Shown here piece after piece: positions 9,701 through 16,132 of a stretch of 17,334 nt of DNA (position 1 is the stretch's first letter; every line of letters begins with the position of its first letter). Under the pieces are notes generated by a model. It did not search any database and was not told the origin of the DNA. It was given only the letters and a program-made list of their open reading frames with translations. The DNA is from Chrysochromulina parva (Eukaryota > Haptophyta > Prymnesiales > Chrysochromulinaceae). Location of the stretch: NCBI GenBank assembly GCA_002887195.1, contig PJAB01001095.1, positions 1-17,334 on the forward strand. The letters are read 5' to 3'. The position numbers and the translations under genes are program-made.

Positions 9701-12700
9701 GCGCAGAGGGCGCCGGAGACGCATCTGATGAGGGAGGACAATCGACGTGCACTCAGAGTCCATCACCATGCACTCAGAGGGGCCAGGGGCCCTGCACTCG
9801 GAAGTCCATCAGCATGCACTCAGAGGGGCCCTGCACTCAGAGCGCCTGTGACGCACTCCTGCGACTTGTCGGAGGTGCCCGTCACGAGCAGACCAAGGAG
9901 AGGGTCAATGCCGCCCAGCTTGGCGATCGTATCCTTATTGAAGGGGTGGTCAGTCGCGAGCGACCAGATCGCGCTCGCACTCCGATCACGAGCCTCGTCA
10001 GAGCCATCGCGCACGAGGGTGCAGAGCGGAGCCACCGCGCCCGTGCGCGCGACCATGCCCTGATTCTCAAAGTGAGTGCGCGCGAGGCTGGCGATCGCCG
10101 CCGCGGCGTTGGATTGCATCTGCGGCTCGGTCGAGCCGAGCATAGCCACGATTGGCGGGATGGCCCCCGCTTCGGCGATCGCATCTTGGTTCGCCTGATT
10201 GCCCTTGGCCATCTCCTTGATGGCCTCCGCCACGAGTGTACATAAGCGTATGAAGGAGTAGTCCTTGGTGCCCCCTGGACTGAACCCGAGGAGGACAGAC
10301 ACGAGCTTGGGGATGCCCCCCGCTTCGGAGAAGGCGGTCTGGTTGGGTTTACTCTTGCGGCATAGCTCCGTGATCGCAAGCACCGAGTTCTCCTTTGACC
10401 TGTGGGAAGGGGTGGGGTGGCGCCAAATGATTACTTGCATGCGGTCGTGGGTTGTCGTGGTCGAGCACCGAGCTCTGCTTTGACCTGTGGGTTGTGCGAG
10501 TCAAGGAGAGCGAGCAGCGGCGGACGAGGGAGGCAATCAGCATGCACTCTGGCGCAATCAGCCTGCAAGTGACCTTGGATTGTGCGAGTCGAGGAGAGCT
10601 AGCAGTGGCGGGATGCCATTCGCCTCGATGATGCAGTTGCGATTGCCCTCCGACTCGCGCGCCAAATTGGACAGGGCCGCCGCCGACTGCACGCGAGAGA
10701 AGGGCACTCGGATGCCATTAGAGCCTTTCCGGGGTCCCCAGGGGAACTACTCTCTCCGGGGTAGGTACTCACGGGGCAGAATACTCTGGGGTAGGTACTC
10801 TGGGGTAGGTACTCAGCATGCCTGCTCTTGCCCTAGGAGCGCATCGGGGTTCTGGAGCATCTCGACGAGCTTCTTGATGATGAGCGCGCGGTTTGCATGC
10901 TCGATCGAGAGTCGCACGAGTGCACCTTCGGCGAGCTTGCGTGCGCGCTCGTTGTCGCACGCGAGCACGTTCGTGATCAACCCGATGCCGTCACATTCGG
11001 TGATGGCGAGCCGGTTGTGCTCGTTTGACGCGAGGGCATGGAGTGCGCCCGCGGACTCGGTCTGCGCTTCTGTCCCTTCAGAACCATCGAGGAGTAGCAC
11101 GAGGGGAGCAATGGCGCCCGCCTCGGCAATAGCGAGCTGCGTCGCCTCATGGTCTGTTGAGAGACGTGCCAGGGCGGTGGCCGCGAAGCGCTTGGCTACA
11201 CTCCCGTGCTCCTGTGCAGCAAGAGCTCGAGCGGTGCTCAGCTGATGATTGAGGCCATCAGGGCACACTCAGGTCGCCATCAGGGCTGATGATTGAGGCC
11301 ATCAGGGCACACTCAGGTCGCCATCAGGGGGCACTCGTCGCTCCTGCAGCAAGACCACAAGCGGCGGGATGCCGCCGGCCGACACAATCTTGTCGCGAGC
11401 TCCCGGATCGATGGCGAGGTCCGCGAGGGCCTTGGCGGCGTTCTCGAGCACCACCTCAGGCGAGGGTGGTCGGCGATCTGGTCGTATGAGGTTGATGAGG
11501 GGTAGCACTCCTCCCTGCTTCGTGATCGCCGCTCGGGTCTCCTCGTTATTGAGCGCGAGCTTGGACAGTGCATCGGCGGCCTGCTGCTGTATCTCCACGC
11601 GGAGATCTGCGAGCTTGTCGATGAGCTTGGACACGCCGCCGGACTGGGCGACCACCGCCTGGCACGCAGGCGAGATGGAGAGAGAGAGAGACCAGAGCGC
11701 ATAGTCCTGTGCGTCGGGGATGCCTTTGATGAGCAGCTCGACCAAGGCCGCCGGATCGCCCGCCCGAGCAATCGCGTCGTGCGCGCTCGGGTTTTCCTTG
11801 ACGAGGCTCCACAGCGCCTGGGCCGCTCGCTGCTGCGCCGCTTCGGATCCCGTGGAGAGCAGCTCGATGAGCATCTGCGTCACTTGGATCTGGTTCGCCT
11901 CGTTGTCGCGCCCGAGGGAGCCGAGGGCTGCGGCCGCGCGCTTTGACGAGAAGGCATGCCCCATCCCGAGCAGCATCACGAGTGGCCCGATGGTCGACGC
12001 GTCTGCGATGGCGACCTTGATGTCGGTGGCCTCGGACAGGGACCAGAGCGCTCCCGCGACCTCTGCCTTCACGGGCCCGCTCTGCGACAGCTTCATCAGG
12101 GACGAGAGGTGCAAGACCCCACCCATCTGGACGACCGCCTTTTGGTTCGCCGGGTTGCCGCACGTGATCTCCATCATCGCGTGCGCAACATGCGCTTGGA
12201 CGTCCGCATCGGGATTCTTCTCGGTGTCGAGCAGCTGGACGAGCAGCTTGAGCCCGCCCATGCGCGAGATCGCGTCCTGGATCTCCTTGTTGTTGCGCGC
12301 GAGCTCGCCCAAGGCGGCGCTCCCCTACGATCGACCATCGGAGGTGACCGTCAGCACGCAATCAACATGCAATCAGCACGCACTCTCAGCACGCACTCTC
12401 AGCACGCACTCAGCATGCACTCAGCATGCAATCATCAATCCTGCCACCTTCGATGGACCATCGGCACTCAGCATGCATTCATCAATCCTGCCACCTTCGA
12501 TGGACCATCGGCACTCAGCATGCAATCATCAATCCTGCCACCTTCGATTGGACCATCGGGTATCGCGAGCTGAGCAACGCCTGCAACGGCCCAATGCCGC
12601 CCGCCTTGGCGATGAGCGTCTGCGTCTCGACATTGTCGCGCGCGAGCTCGGCGAGCGCGGCCGCCGCGGCCACCTGCGAGTCCTTGCTGCGCAAATTGAG

Positions 12701-13513
12701 GAGCATCAGCAGAGGAGCGATACCACCAGCTTGGGCCACTCTCAACTGGATCTCCCGATTGCGTTCGCACAGGTGCGCGATGGCATCCGCGGCGGGCGTC
12801 TGTGCCTTGCCCACGCTAAGGAGCTGTAGTAGCAGCGGGATCGCGCCCGCCTTCACGATCGCCGCCTGCCCTTCGACAGCGTCGTACTGGGCGGCGTTCG
12901 CGAGCGCCTGCGACGCAAACGCTTGCGCGGCCGCTGACGAGTTGATCAGCATCGCGACCAGCGGCTGTATGCAGCCCGCGGCGAGCATAGGCTTCTGGTA
13001 GGACGGCTCGGCGTTCAGCGCGGCGAGCGCAGAGGCCGCCGCCTCCTGCACTTTCGAGCCGCCCGACTTGAGCAGCTTCACGAGCGGCACGATCGCGCCT
13101 GCCGCAACGATCGCCGATTGGATCTCGGGCTTGTCGGTACAGAGCGCGTGGAGAGCACCCGCGGCTGCGCCCTGCGCCTTGCTGGTGCCGGTGGCCAAAA
13201 TACTCACCAGCGGTCCCACGGCTCCCGCCTCGTACACAACCTGACAATGTTCAAAGTGGTTCTGTCCAGCCAGGCTGCACAGGGCGACGGCTGCGCTCTC
13301 CCTGGCCTCCTGGTCGCCGGTCGTGGCCGTTTTGACGAGCATGGCCACGACCGTAGGCACGCCACCCTCGCCACCCATGCGCGTGATGTCTTGAGCCGTG
13401 ATGCGGCCCGCGCCGCGCCGCACCATCGGGGCTACGGCCGGTGAGGAGGGGCCGCAGCCGGTGAGGTGGCCAAAAGGGACACAGGAGCTCTCAAAAAGAC
13501 CAACTGGAAGCAT
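644..13513 (-). CDS. Giant Armadillo-repeat protein with internal EF-hand pair (19 exons)
   Basis: Predicted exons in transcript order: 13513-12542, 12324-11344, 11211-10822, 10686-10574, 10399-9857, 9724-9553, 9388-8384, 8208-7590, 7455-7342, 7214-6991, 6896-5898, 5753-5097, 4981-4511, 4376-3341, 3089-2182, 1829-1525, 1418-1238, 1068-880, 763-644. Every junction keeps frame, giving about 3,332 residues. The repeat unit is about 42 residues of the form AGGIPPLVxLL-S-G-AxxxAAxALWxLAxxNxxNQxAIA, the ARM fold. Across most junctions the LL-to-LA spacing stays at 19-20 residues, which fixed the splice sites. Residues 1-3170 are ARM (roughly 65-75 repeats), an EF-hand pair sits near 1490-1550, and about 160 C-terminal residues are not ARM. 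ARM solenoids bind protein partners (beta-catenin, Vac8, importin-alpha are examples), so a scaffold role is inferred; the specific function is unknown. The start is uncertain: ATG at 13513, or at 13426 just before the first repeat. Two junctions (after 11344 and 4511) need non-GT donors for exact register; GT alternatives give about 3,342 residues. Confidence 0.85.
764..879 (-). other. ARM-gene intron 18
   Basis: Donor GTGTGATCG, acceptor GCTCGCAG, phase 0, 116 bp. The interior repeats CTGATGG / CTGATCTCG motifs on the sense strand. No clear exon copy was seen. Confidence 0.65.
880..1068 (-). other. C-terminal non-ARM module, SH3-like (exon 18 of the ARM gene)
   Basis: The exon begins GDTAYIIERREVVPGTF and continues with RARV, then VPAGWVTCAKDGADFL. 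A GD-x-x-x-IE-R-R opening followed by T-F-RARV and GWV-x-x-x-x-KDG resembles the small SH3-like beta-barrel segments found in many algal and stramenopile multidomain proteins. I recognise the pattern but no named family. It joins the preceding exon at codons for DPDK and the following exon after CSD. Confidence 0.5.
1069..1237 (-). repeat. ARM-gene intron 17 with 12-bp minisatellite and decoy acceptor
   Basis: Donor GACAAG|GTGTGCCCG, acceptor CTCCACAAG|GGAGATACC, phase 0, 169 bp. Six 12-bp units of type ctcaatctcggg (plus strand) fill 1161-1232. A second copy of the acceptor region, including ggagctcgctcaatctcgg, lies 79 bp upstream in the transcript (1151-1171 against 1072-1092), so the intron carries a duplicated acceptor (CCACCAG|GAAGAGACC). 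Confidence 0.7.
1419..1524 (-). repeat. ARM-gene intron 16 with 11-bp repeats
   Basis: Donor ATCCC|GTACGTG, acceptor GCGCGCAG|GTTCCAC, phase 2, 106 bp. It joins LLEIP to FHSPDEHLNMTT. The interior carries about three 11-bp units aggggcactca (plus strand, 1451-1483), which read TTGAGTGCCCC on the sense strand. The intron's first codons (YVPPH) echo the downstream exon start (FHSPDEH). Confidence 0.65.
1830..2181 (-). repeat. ARM-gene intron 15 with 11-bp minisatellite
   Basis: Donor GACCAG|GTGTGATGACC, acceptor CCCATTCAG|TCCGTGATGACG, phase 0, 352 bp, the longest intron. About ten units of the 11-mer atcgcaatcag occupy 1899-2014 (plus strand); sense is CTGATTGCGAT, each with a branch-point-like CTGAT. 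Both ends share a GTGATGAC-CA stretch just past the splice point, compatible with a duplicated exon segment. I see no gene in it; the plus-strand open frame through the repeat is an artefact of the repeat. Confidence 0.8.
3090..3340 (-). repeat. ARM-gene intron 14 with three short-repeat blocks
   Basis: Donor GCAG|GTGCGAGC, acceptor CGCTCCAG|GCGGC, phase 1, 251 bp. Plus-strand blocks are gggtacggga (10 bp, 3108-3135), gtgagggctcgg (12 bp, about 3144-3203) and gggttcgtca (10 bp, about 3240-3322). On the sense strand they give CCCTGACGAA and pyrimidine-rich CCCTCCCGTA near the acceptor. Confidence 0.8.
4377..4510 (-). other. ARM-gene intron 13, candidate GA-AG intron
   Basis: Both ends carry the same sequence: exon side TGACTCAG|GAGCG and acceptor side TGACTCAG|GAGCT. 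Splicing at the equivalent point gives FRSVVTQELVKLL, which matches the 14-residue register of other short ARM linkers here (for example ANRALIIKKLVEML). The only nearby GT donor (GTC|GTGACT, intron 4377-4519) keeps frame but removes three residues from that register. 134 bp as GA-AG, phase 0. Confidence 0.5.
4982..5096 (-). other. ARM-gene intron 12
   Basis: Donor GGCATC|GTGAGTGG, the donor closest to the general eukaryotic consensus in this gene; acceptor GTGTGCAG|GCGCC; phase 0, 115 bp. It joins EAGGI to APLVCLL, restoring a complete ARM motif. It contains repeated TCGATGG/TCGATAAG units and no clear exon copy. Confidence 0.85.
5754..5897 (-). other. ARM-gene intron 11 with internal copy of exon end
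   Basis: Donor GAAGAG|GTGATTGC, acceptor GTGCTGCAG|GCGGC, phase 0, 144 bp. Positions 5822-5851 are a diverged copy of the upstream exon's last codons: both have CTCGACGAG followed by CGTGCCAA(A/G)GAAGAG, the copy lacking about nine bases. Sense-strand TCTGATGGC units lie on both sides. Confidence 0.85.
6897..6990 (-). other. ARM-gene intron 10, 5' end copies the next exon
   Basis: Donor TCGCCG|GTGAGCGC, acceptor CCCTCATCAG|GTGATC, phase 0, 94 bp. The first 26 bases of the intron, encoding VSAGAILP, match the downstream exon (VNAGAISP) with two differences. The last part holds sense TTGAGTGCC and CTGATTCCC motifs before the acceptor. Confidence 0.88.
7215..7341 (-). other. ARM-gene intron 9
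   Basis: Donor ATCGCTC|GTGCGCC, acceptor GTGACCGCAG|GGGCC, phase 1, 127 bp. Splicing restores AIARANGILPLV, equivalent to AIAEAGGIPPLV elsewhere. Any exon similarity at the two ends is weak. Confidence 0.8.
7456..7589 (-). other. ARM-gene intron 8
   Basis: Donor GCGGGAG|GTGCGCG, acceptor TGCACGCAG|GGATC, phase 1, 134 bp. Splicing yields AEAGGITPLVSML. An early intron stretch (GATCCATCCCTTT) weakly resembles the downstream exon start (GATCACTCCTTT). Confidence 0.85.
7741..7776 (-). other. Canonical EF-hand calcium-binding loop inside the ARM protein
   Basis: The 12-residue loop DENGDGELQLGE has D1, N3, D5, G6, L8 and E12, the canonical EF-hand calcium-binding pattern. It is flanked by helix-like segments (VQQLIDVV before, FEIFWKSF after). 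It lies at about residues 1537-1548 of the giant ARM protein, in exon 8208-7590, between two ARM blocks. Calcium binding is inferred from the family; the loop has all its usual ligands. Confidence 0.88.
7879..7914 (-). other. Degenerate partner EF-hand loop in the ARM protein
   Basis: The loop DTQATGSITVEV lies about 46 residues before the canonical loop, at about residues 1491-1502. It keeps D1, G6 and I8 but lacks the acidic residue at position 12, so it probably does not bind calcium strongly. EF-hands occur in pairs, and this would be the structural partner. A charged linker follows the pair (GGEEEEGRSS, near 7630-7660) before ARM repeats resume. Confidence 0.7.
8209..8383 (-). repeat. 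ARM-gene intron 7, exon copy plus tandem repeats
   Basis: Donor CATGCG|GTGCGTCC, acceptor TTGCATGCAG|GTGCGCG, phase 0, 175 bp. The intron starts with codons VRPRHVLDLPPQIET, a diverged copy of the downstream exon start VRAILNLSQQIEN, including a shared CAGATTGAGA. The rest is three copies of a 34-45 bp repeat (gcacgcagagaccct at 8227, 8261 and 8306). Confidence 0.85.
9389..9552 (-). repeat. ARM-gene intron 6 with 31-bp direct repeat
   Basis: Donor AACCAG|GTCCGCTC, acceptor CCCCTCAG|GTGGCGCTC, phase 0, 164 bp. It joins SDSYANQ to VALAKIGGIP. A 31-bp direct repeat (starting cagcatgcaatcgaggg at 9428 and 9459) and further sense GCATGCTGATTGC units fill the acceptor half. Both ends are CAG|GT followed by a similar GCTCGC stretch. 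Confidence 0.85.
9725..9856 (-). repeat. ARM-gene intron 5, 5' end copies the next exon
   Basis: Donor CAGGA|GTGCGTCAC, acceptor CCTCATCAG|ATGCGTC, phase 2, 132 bp. Read through, the intron encodes CVTGALSA while the downstream exon encodes CVSGALCALSA: the same ARM segment twice. The middle holds repeated agtccatca / gcatgcactcagaggggcc units (plus strand). Confidence 0.85.
10400..10573 (-). other. ARM-gene intron 4 containing an exon-exon-junction-like copy
   Basis: Donor AATCCAAG|GTCACTTG, acceptor TTCCCACAG|GTCAAAGG, phase 2, 174 bp. Splicing gives LLDSHNPRSKENSVLAITELC in perfect 19-residue register. Inside the intron, 10461-10523 is a copy of the end of exon 4 joined directly to the start of exon 5, meeting at AG|GT (10485/10484). 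Confidence 0.85.
10687..10821 (-). other. ARM-gene intron 3, probable GC-AG intron
   Basis: No GT donor before the in-frame stop gives a usable join. Donor GAGCAG|GCATGC with acceptor GCGTGCAG|TCGGC keeps phase 0 and yields LGQEQSAAALSNLA, one residue longer than the usual ARM spacing. The interior has repeated sense GAGTACCTACCCC units (plus-strand ggggtaggtactc, 10757-10814). 135 bp. Confidence 0.65.
11212..11343 (-). repeat. ARM-gene intron 2 with perfect 44-bp tandem duplication, candidate GA-AG intron
   Basis: Positions 11241-11284 and 11285-11328 are identical 44-bp copies. The exon end CTTGCTGCAG|GAGCG resembles the acceptor side CTTGCTGCACAG|GAGCAC. Splicing at those equivalent points gives LLQEHGSVAKRF with exact 19-residue ARM spacing but needs a GA donor. 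GT alternatives (CGA|GTGCCC to CATCAG at 11242, or to CACAG at 11212) keep frame but add 12 or 3 residues. Confidence 0.6.
12325..12541 (-). repeat. ARM-gene intron 1 built of 47-bp repeats carrying the donor
   Basis: Donor ATCGAAG|GTGGCAGG, acceptor GATCGTAG|GGGAGC, phase 0, 217 bp; the join gives exact 19-residue ARM spacing. The last exon bases plus donor (CCGATGGTC-ATCGAAG|GTGGCAGG) recur twice inside the intron at 47-bp period, and a fourth, diverged copy (CCGATGGTCGATCGTAG|GGG) forms the acceptor. The remainder is gcatgcactcag-type units. Confidence 0.9.
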
Positions 13514-13752
13514 GTGGAAGTGGGCGTTGCATGCGACAAGGGAAGTTCGAAGAAGCCCGCTTGGGACGCAGGGACAGAACGCGCGGTCGGGTCTTCGTTA
13601 TCTTAACGTTCACGCTTCACGCACTCTTCACAGACTCCACAGACTCCAACCCCTTCACTGCAGATCAAGGTCGGTTCGCGAGAGGCACGCCCTTCCATTT
13701 CATTGCGCACATAGGTTTGACACCCAAGTACTCGCCCGCCCTCCGAAGCACA

Positions 13753-13842
13753 CTGGTGGCACTCAGTGGCACTCAGAAGCCATCAGAGGCTACATTGGCC
13801 ATCAGTGGCCATCAGATGTGGTCGGGTCCGCACACATCACAC
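13753..13842 (-). other. Intron-like repeat block upstream of the ARM gene
   Basis: On the minus strand this block reads donor-like CTGCT|GTGTGATGTG, then TCTGATGGCC, CTGATGGCC, TCTGAGTGCC and CTGAGTGCC, ending CACCAG. These are the motifs of the ARM-gene introns in the same orientation, and GTGTGAT- donors occur in introns 15 and 18. It may be an intron of a 5' untranslated leader of the ARM gene. Confidence 0.35.
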
Positions 13843-14496
13843 AGCAGGCTCATTGACGGCTCCATCCTGCTCAACCCGTCAGTCAACATAGCAACGCCAC
13901 GCGGCTGGGCGAGCGTGACGCCGGACGCGCTGCCCCGAAGCAAGCGCTACTCTGAGGTGCACCTCGTGGGCGGCGGCACATTACTCATGTGGCTGCTCGT
14001 AAAGGCAAAGTGTGCTCCGTTTGCGACCAGGATCATCTGTCACGGGCCAATGGTGCGACCAACTCCGGAGTCGTGTCAGCAGTGGCTCGGAGACGAGGCA
14101 AGGAGACGAGGCATAGAAGATGATGTGGACATATACGAGTGGCGCCGGCAGGCAGTCGTCCTCGGCGTGGGCGGCAACCTCCGAGCCATGGGAAAGGAGT
14201 GGCTGGAACCGCTGCTGCAAGAGGTCGCCATGGGCCGCTGCCATGTCTTGGCGGAGGACTTTGAAGCGATGCGTGTGCGGTGGGAGCGCAGCGGGCGTCT
14301 CATATACCGGCCGCTCGAGCCTTCCATTCTAGGGAGTCAGCTGCTGGGCTCGACCGACGACGTGCGCGCGACGGAGCAGGCGGTGACGAGACCATCGCTG
14401 GTGCAGTGCGCCGAGGATGAGTGCGATCTGCTCATGCAGCCCGGAAAGCCCTTTTTGGTCCCACGGGCACCAACGGTAGTGCCCCGCGAGAGGTAG
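13816..14496 (+). CDS. Uncharacterised ORF, possibly 5'-incomplete
   Basis: The open frame encodes about 226 residues from the ATG at 13816 to TAG at 14494-14496, and stays open upstream to 13531 through low-complexity sequence. From about 13851 on it looks like protein: GC-rich third positions, mixed hydrophobic and charged stretches (VHLVGGGTLLMWLLVKAK, then RRGIEDDVDIYEWRRQ and GKEWLEPLLQEVAMGRC). I recognise no family. The start is doubtful: the ATG lies in a repeat block that looks like an intron of the opposite strand, and an acceptor-like site (cacacagcag near 13846) could begin the true exon. It is divergent from the ARM gene. It could instead be antisense to an untranslated first exon of that gene. 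Confidence 0.4.
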   Translation: MWSGPHTSHSRLIDGSILLNPSVNIATPRGWASVTPDALPRSKRYSEVHLVGGGTLLMWLLVKAKCAPFATRIICHGPMVRPTPESCQQWLGDEARRRGIEDDVDIYEWRRQAVVLGVGGNLRAMGKEWLEPLLQEVAMGRCHVLAEDFEAMRVRWERSGRLIYRPLEPSILGSQLLGSTDDVRATEQAVTRPSLVQCAEDECDLLMQPGKPFLVPRAPTVVPRER

Positions 14497-14779
14497 CAAG
14501 GAAAGCCCACAGTGGGTCACGGGGACGGGCACCCACGCGTAGTGCCCCTCCCATAGCGCATAGGTAGCCGACCCTAGACCCTTCAATACTGTAGGGTAGC
14601 TCGTTCAGATAAAACTTACTCACTCTGTGCGTGGTACCGCTAGTAGGGCCTTACTAGTACTCGGGTTCCGCGGCCGTACACCGAGCATCATGCTGACGTC
14701 TGCTCCGTTTGCGTACGTGTACCGCCGACTAGATAGTCCGTCTGGAAAACTGCGCACTGAAGTCTGAATGCCGGTTCGC
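14497..14779. other. Intergenic, convergent gene ends
   Basis: Lies between the plus-strand ORF end and the acetyltransferase stop. It is less GC-rich than its neighbours and has an imperfect palindrome near 14639-14658 (ctagtagggccttactag). No RNA gene or other feature seen. Confidence 0.5.
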
Positions 14780-15784
14780 TCAAATGTGATTCTTCAAGGC
14801 CGCATCATTCTCTTGCGCACTCCTCGCCGACTTGACGACTGGCGCCACGCGTGAACCAGCCGAGAGCGATGCGCGACGCTTCTTCGTGATGGCGGCGGCG
14901 GCCTTTGCTAGGCCTACCTTGGCGGGCGTCTTCGCATCTGGAAGGGCGAGGGCCATCGGCGTCGCGCCGTCAAAGATCGTATGACCGGACGCGCGGCGTA
15001 GGCTGCGCACGAGCGCGTTCGCGTCGTGAGCTCGAGCAAACGATTGCTTCGCCCAGAACCCGATGCACGAGAGGTCTGCCTGGGTCAAAAGGAGCGGCCT
15101 CACGCCGCGCGCCGCCGCCTCTTTGCGGGCCATGGCCTTGAGGCTGCTGACGAGCATCGAGCCGACGCCGCCACGTGCACGCTCTGGGTGCACGGCCAGA
15201 GCGAGCACGTCGAACACGAGCACCGGCCCACCTCTCGGCTCTTTCGTCCTGAGGAGCCCGATTCGAAAGGTGGCGCCGCCGCTGACGTCCTCGCCGGCCG
15301 GGTCGAGGGTGAGGAGCGCGTGGCAAACGTCGGAGTGGTAGAAGGGCATCCCAGGGAGCTGCACGCTGTAGATGGCGCGGTACTCGGCCACCCGAACGTC
15401 CTCGGGCGCACCGCGAGTCGGGCGCCGACCTGGGAGCAACTGGAGCTTTGCGCTTGCGGGAGCACTCGATGGCAGAAACCCCTCCCGGCGCTGCCATCCC
15501 GGGATCGCGCACCACCCGGAAATGTCAAGATCGTCGAAGGAGCAGCCGCTTAGCGCCGCATCGCCAAGATCGAGGTCCGGATCAAGGCGACGCGTGGGCT
15601 TAGGCAGGCTGAGGGCGACGAGATCGGGTTGCTTGGGCTTGCGCGGCTTCTTAGACCGCTTCTTCTTGATGCCGCGCTGCTCGGGGGGCACATAGTCGTC
15701 ATCATCCGCATCATCGTCGGAGCTGTCCTCGGAACCAAGGGATATGGCGTCATCCTCGGCCGATTTGTCGCTCTGCGACATCAT
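14780..15784 (-). CDS. Probable nuclear GNAT-family N-acetyltransferase
   Basis: About 334 residues from ATG at 15784, without introns; an in-frame ATG at 15871 would add 29 residues. GNAT enzymes transfer an acetyl group from acetyl-CoA to an amine. Motif A is clear: VLALAVHPERARGGVGSMLV, around residues 193-212, has the beta4 strand followed by the R-x-x-G-x-G/A-type CoA pyrophosphate loop (RARGGVGS). A motif-B-like LSCIGFWAKQSFARA follows. The N-terminus is strongly acidic (residues 10-31, runs of D and E) and is followed by a lysine-rich stretch (GIKKKRSKKPRKPKQ) resembling a nuclear localisation signal; the C-terminal tail has a second basic cluster (KKRRAS). A chromatin or nuclear substrate is therefore inferred, not shown. 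It is transcribed in the same direction as the TPR gene upstream of it, about 350 bp away. Confidence 0.75.
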   Translation of the reverse strand: MMSQSDKSAEDDAISLGSEDSSDDDADDDDYVPPEQRGIKKKRSKKPRKPKQPDLVALSLPKPTRRLDPDLDLGDAALSGCSFDDLDISGWCAIPGWQRREGFLPSSAPASAKLQLLPGRRPTRGAPEDVRVAEYRAIYSVQLPGMPFYHSDVCHALLTLDPAGEDVSGGATFRIGLLRTKEPRGGPVLVFDVLALAVHPERARGGVGSMLVSSLKAMARKEAAARGVRPLLLTQADLSCIGFWAKQSFARAHDANALVRSLRRASGHTIFDGATPMALALPDAKTPAKVGLAKAAAAITKKRRASLSAGSRVAPVVKSARSAQENDAALKNHI

Positions 15785-16132
15785 GACAGCGTTTGAGTTC
15801 AGCAAAAGCGAGCGCGACTGGTTTCGGCCGATTTCGCGCATCGGGGATCCCTTGTGACCCGGTCCTAACAAGCTACAAGTACCAGCAAGCGGATAGTGTC
15901 ATGACTGTTTGGGGCCAAGGGATGTACCCTGTCCTCTCCAGAAAGAAGACCTCCCCCTACCCCTTTGGGTCAAACGCTCGGCGGCTCGGCGCTCCTCGAT
16001 CCAGGTGTGAAGTACTCAAGGGAAGTACTGAGCAACGGCTCCCTTTCGCGAGCCTACAGCCTCTGCTCCTAGGGTCCAAATACTGTAGCCTCCCTGCGTC
16101 GCTATCTTGTCAATTCTATCAGGCCATACCCA
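15785..16132. other. Intergenic region upstream of the acetyltransferase
   Basis: Contains the presumed promoter and 5' leader of the acetyltransferase and the 3' end of the TPR gene. It has lower GC than the coding DNA. The plus-strand open frame across it has no coding character. No defined promoter element identified. Confidence 0.45.

Noticed and set aside
764..12541. Introner transposons as the source of the introns
   Set aside because: The introns do not share one common sequence along their length, and no terminal inverted repeats were seen. Only short motif units are shared, while each intron's ends resemble its own exons.
14497..14779. tRNA or other RNA gene in the intergenic gap
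   Set aside because: No cloverleaf-compatible arms or B-box-like sequence could be found by eye; the palindromic bits are isolated.
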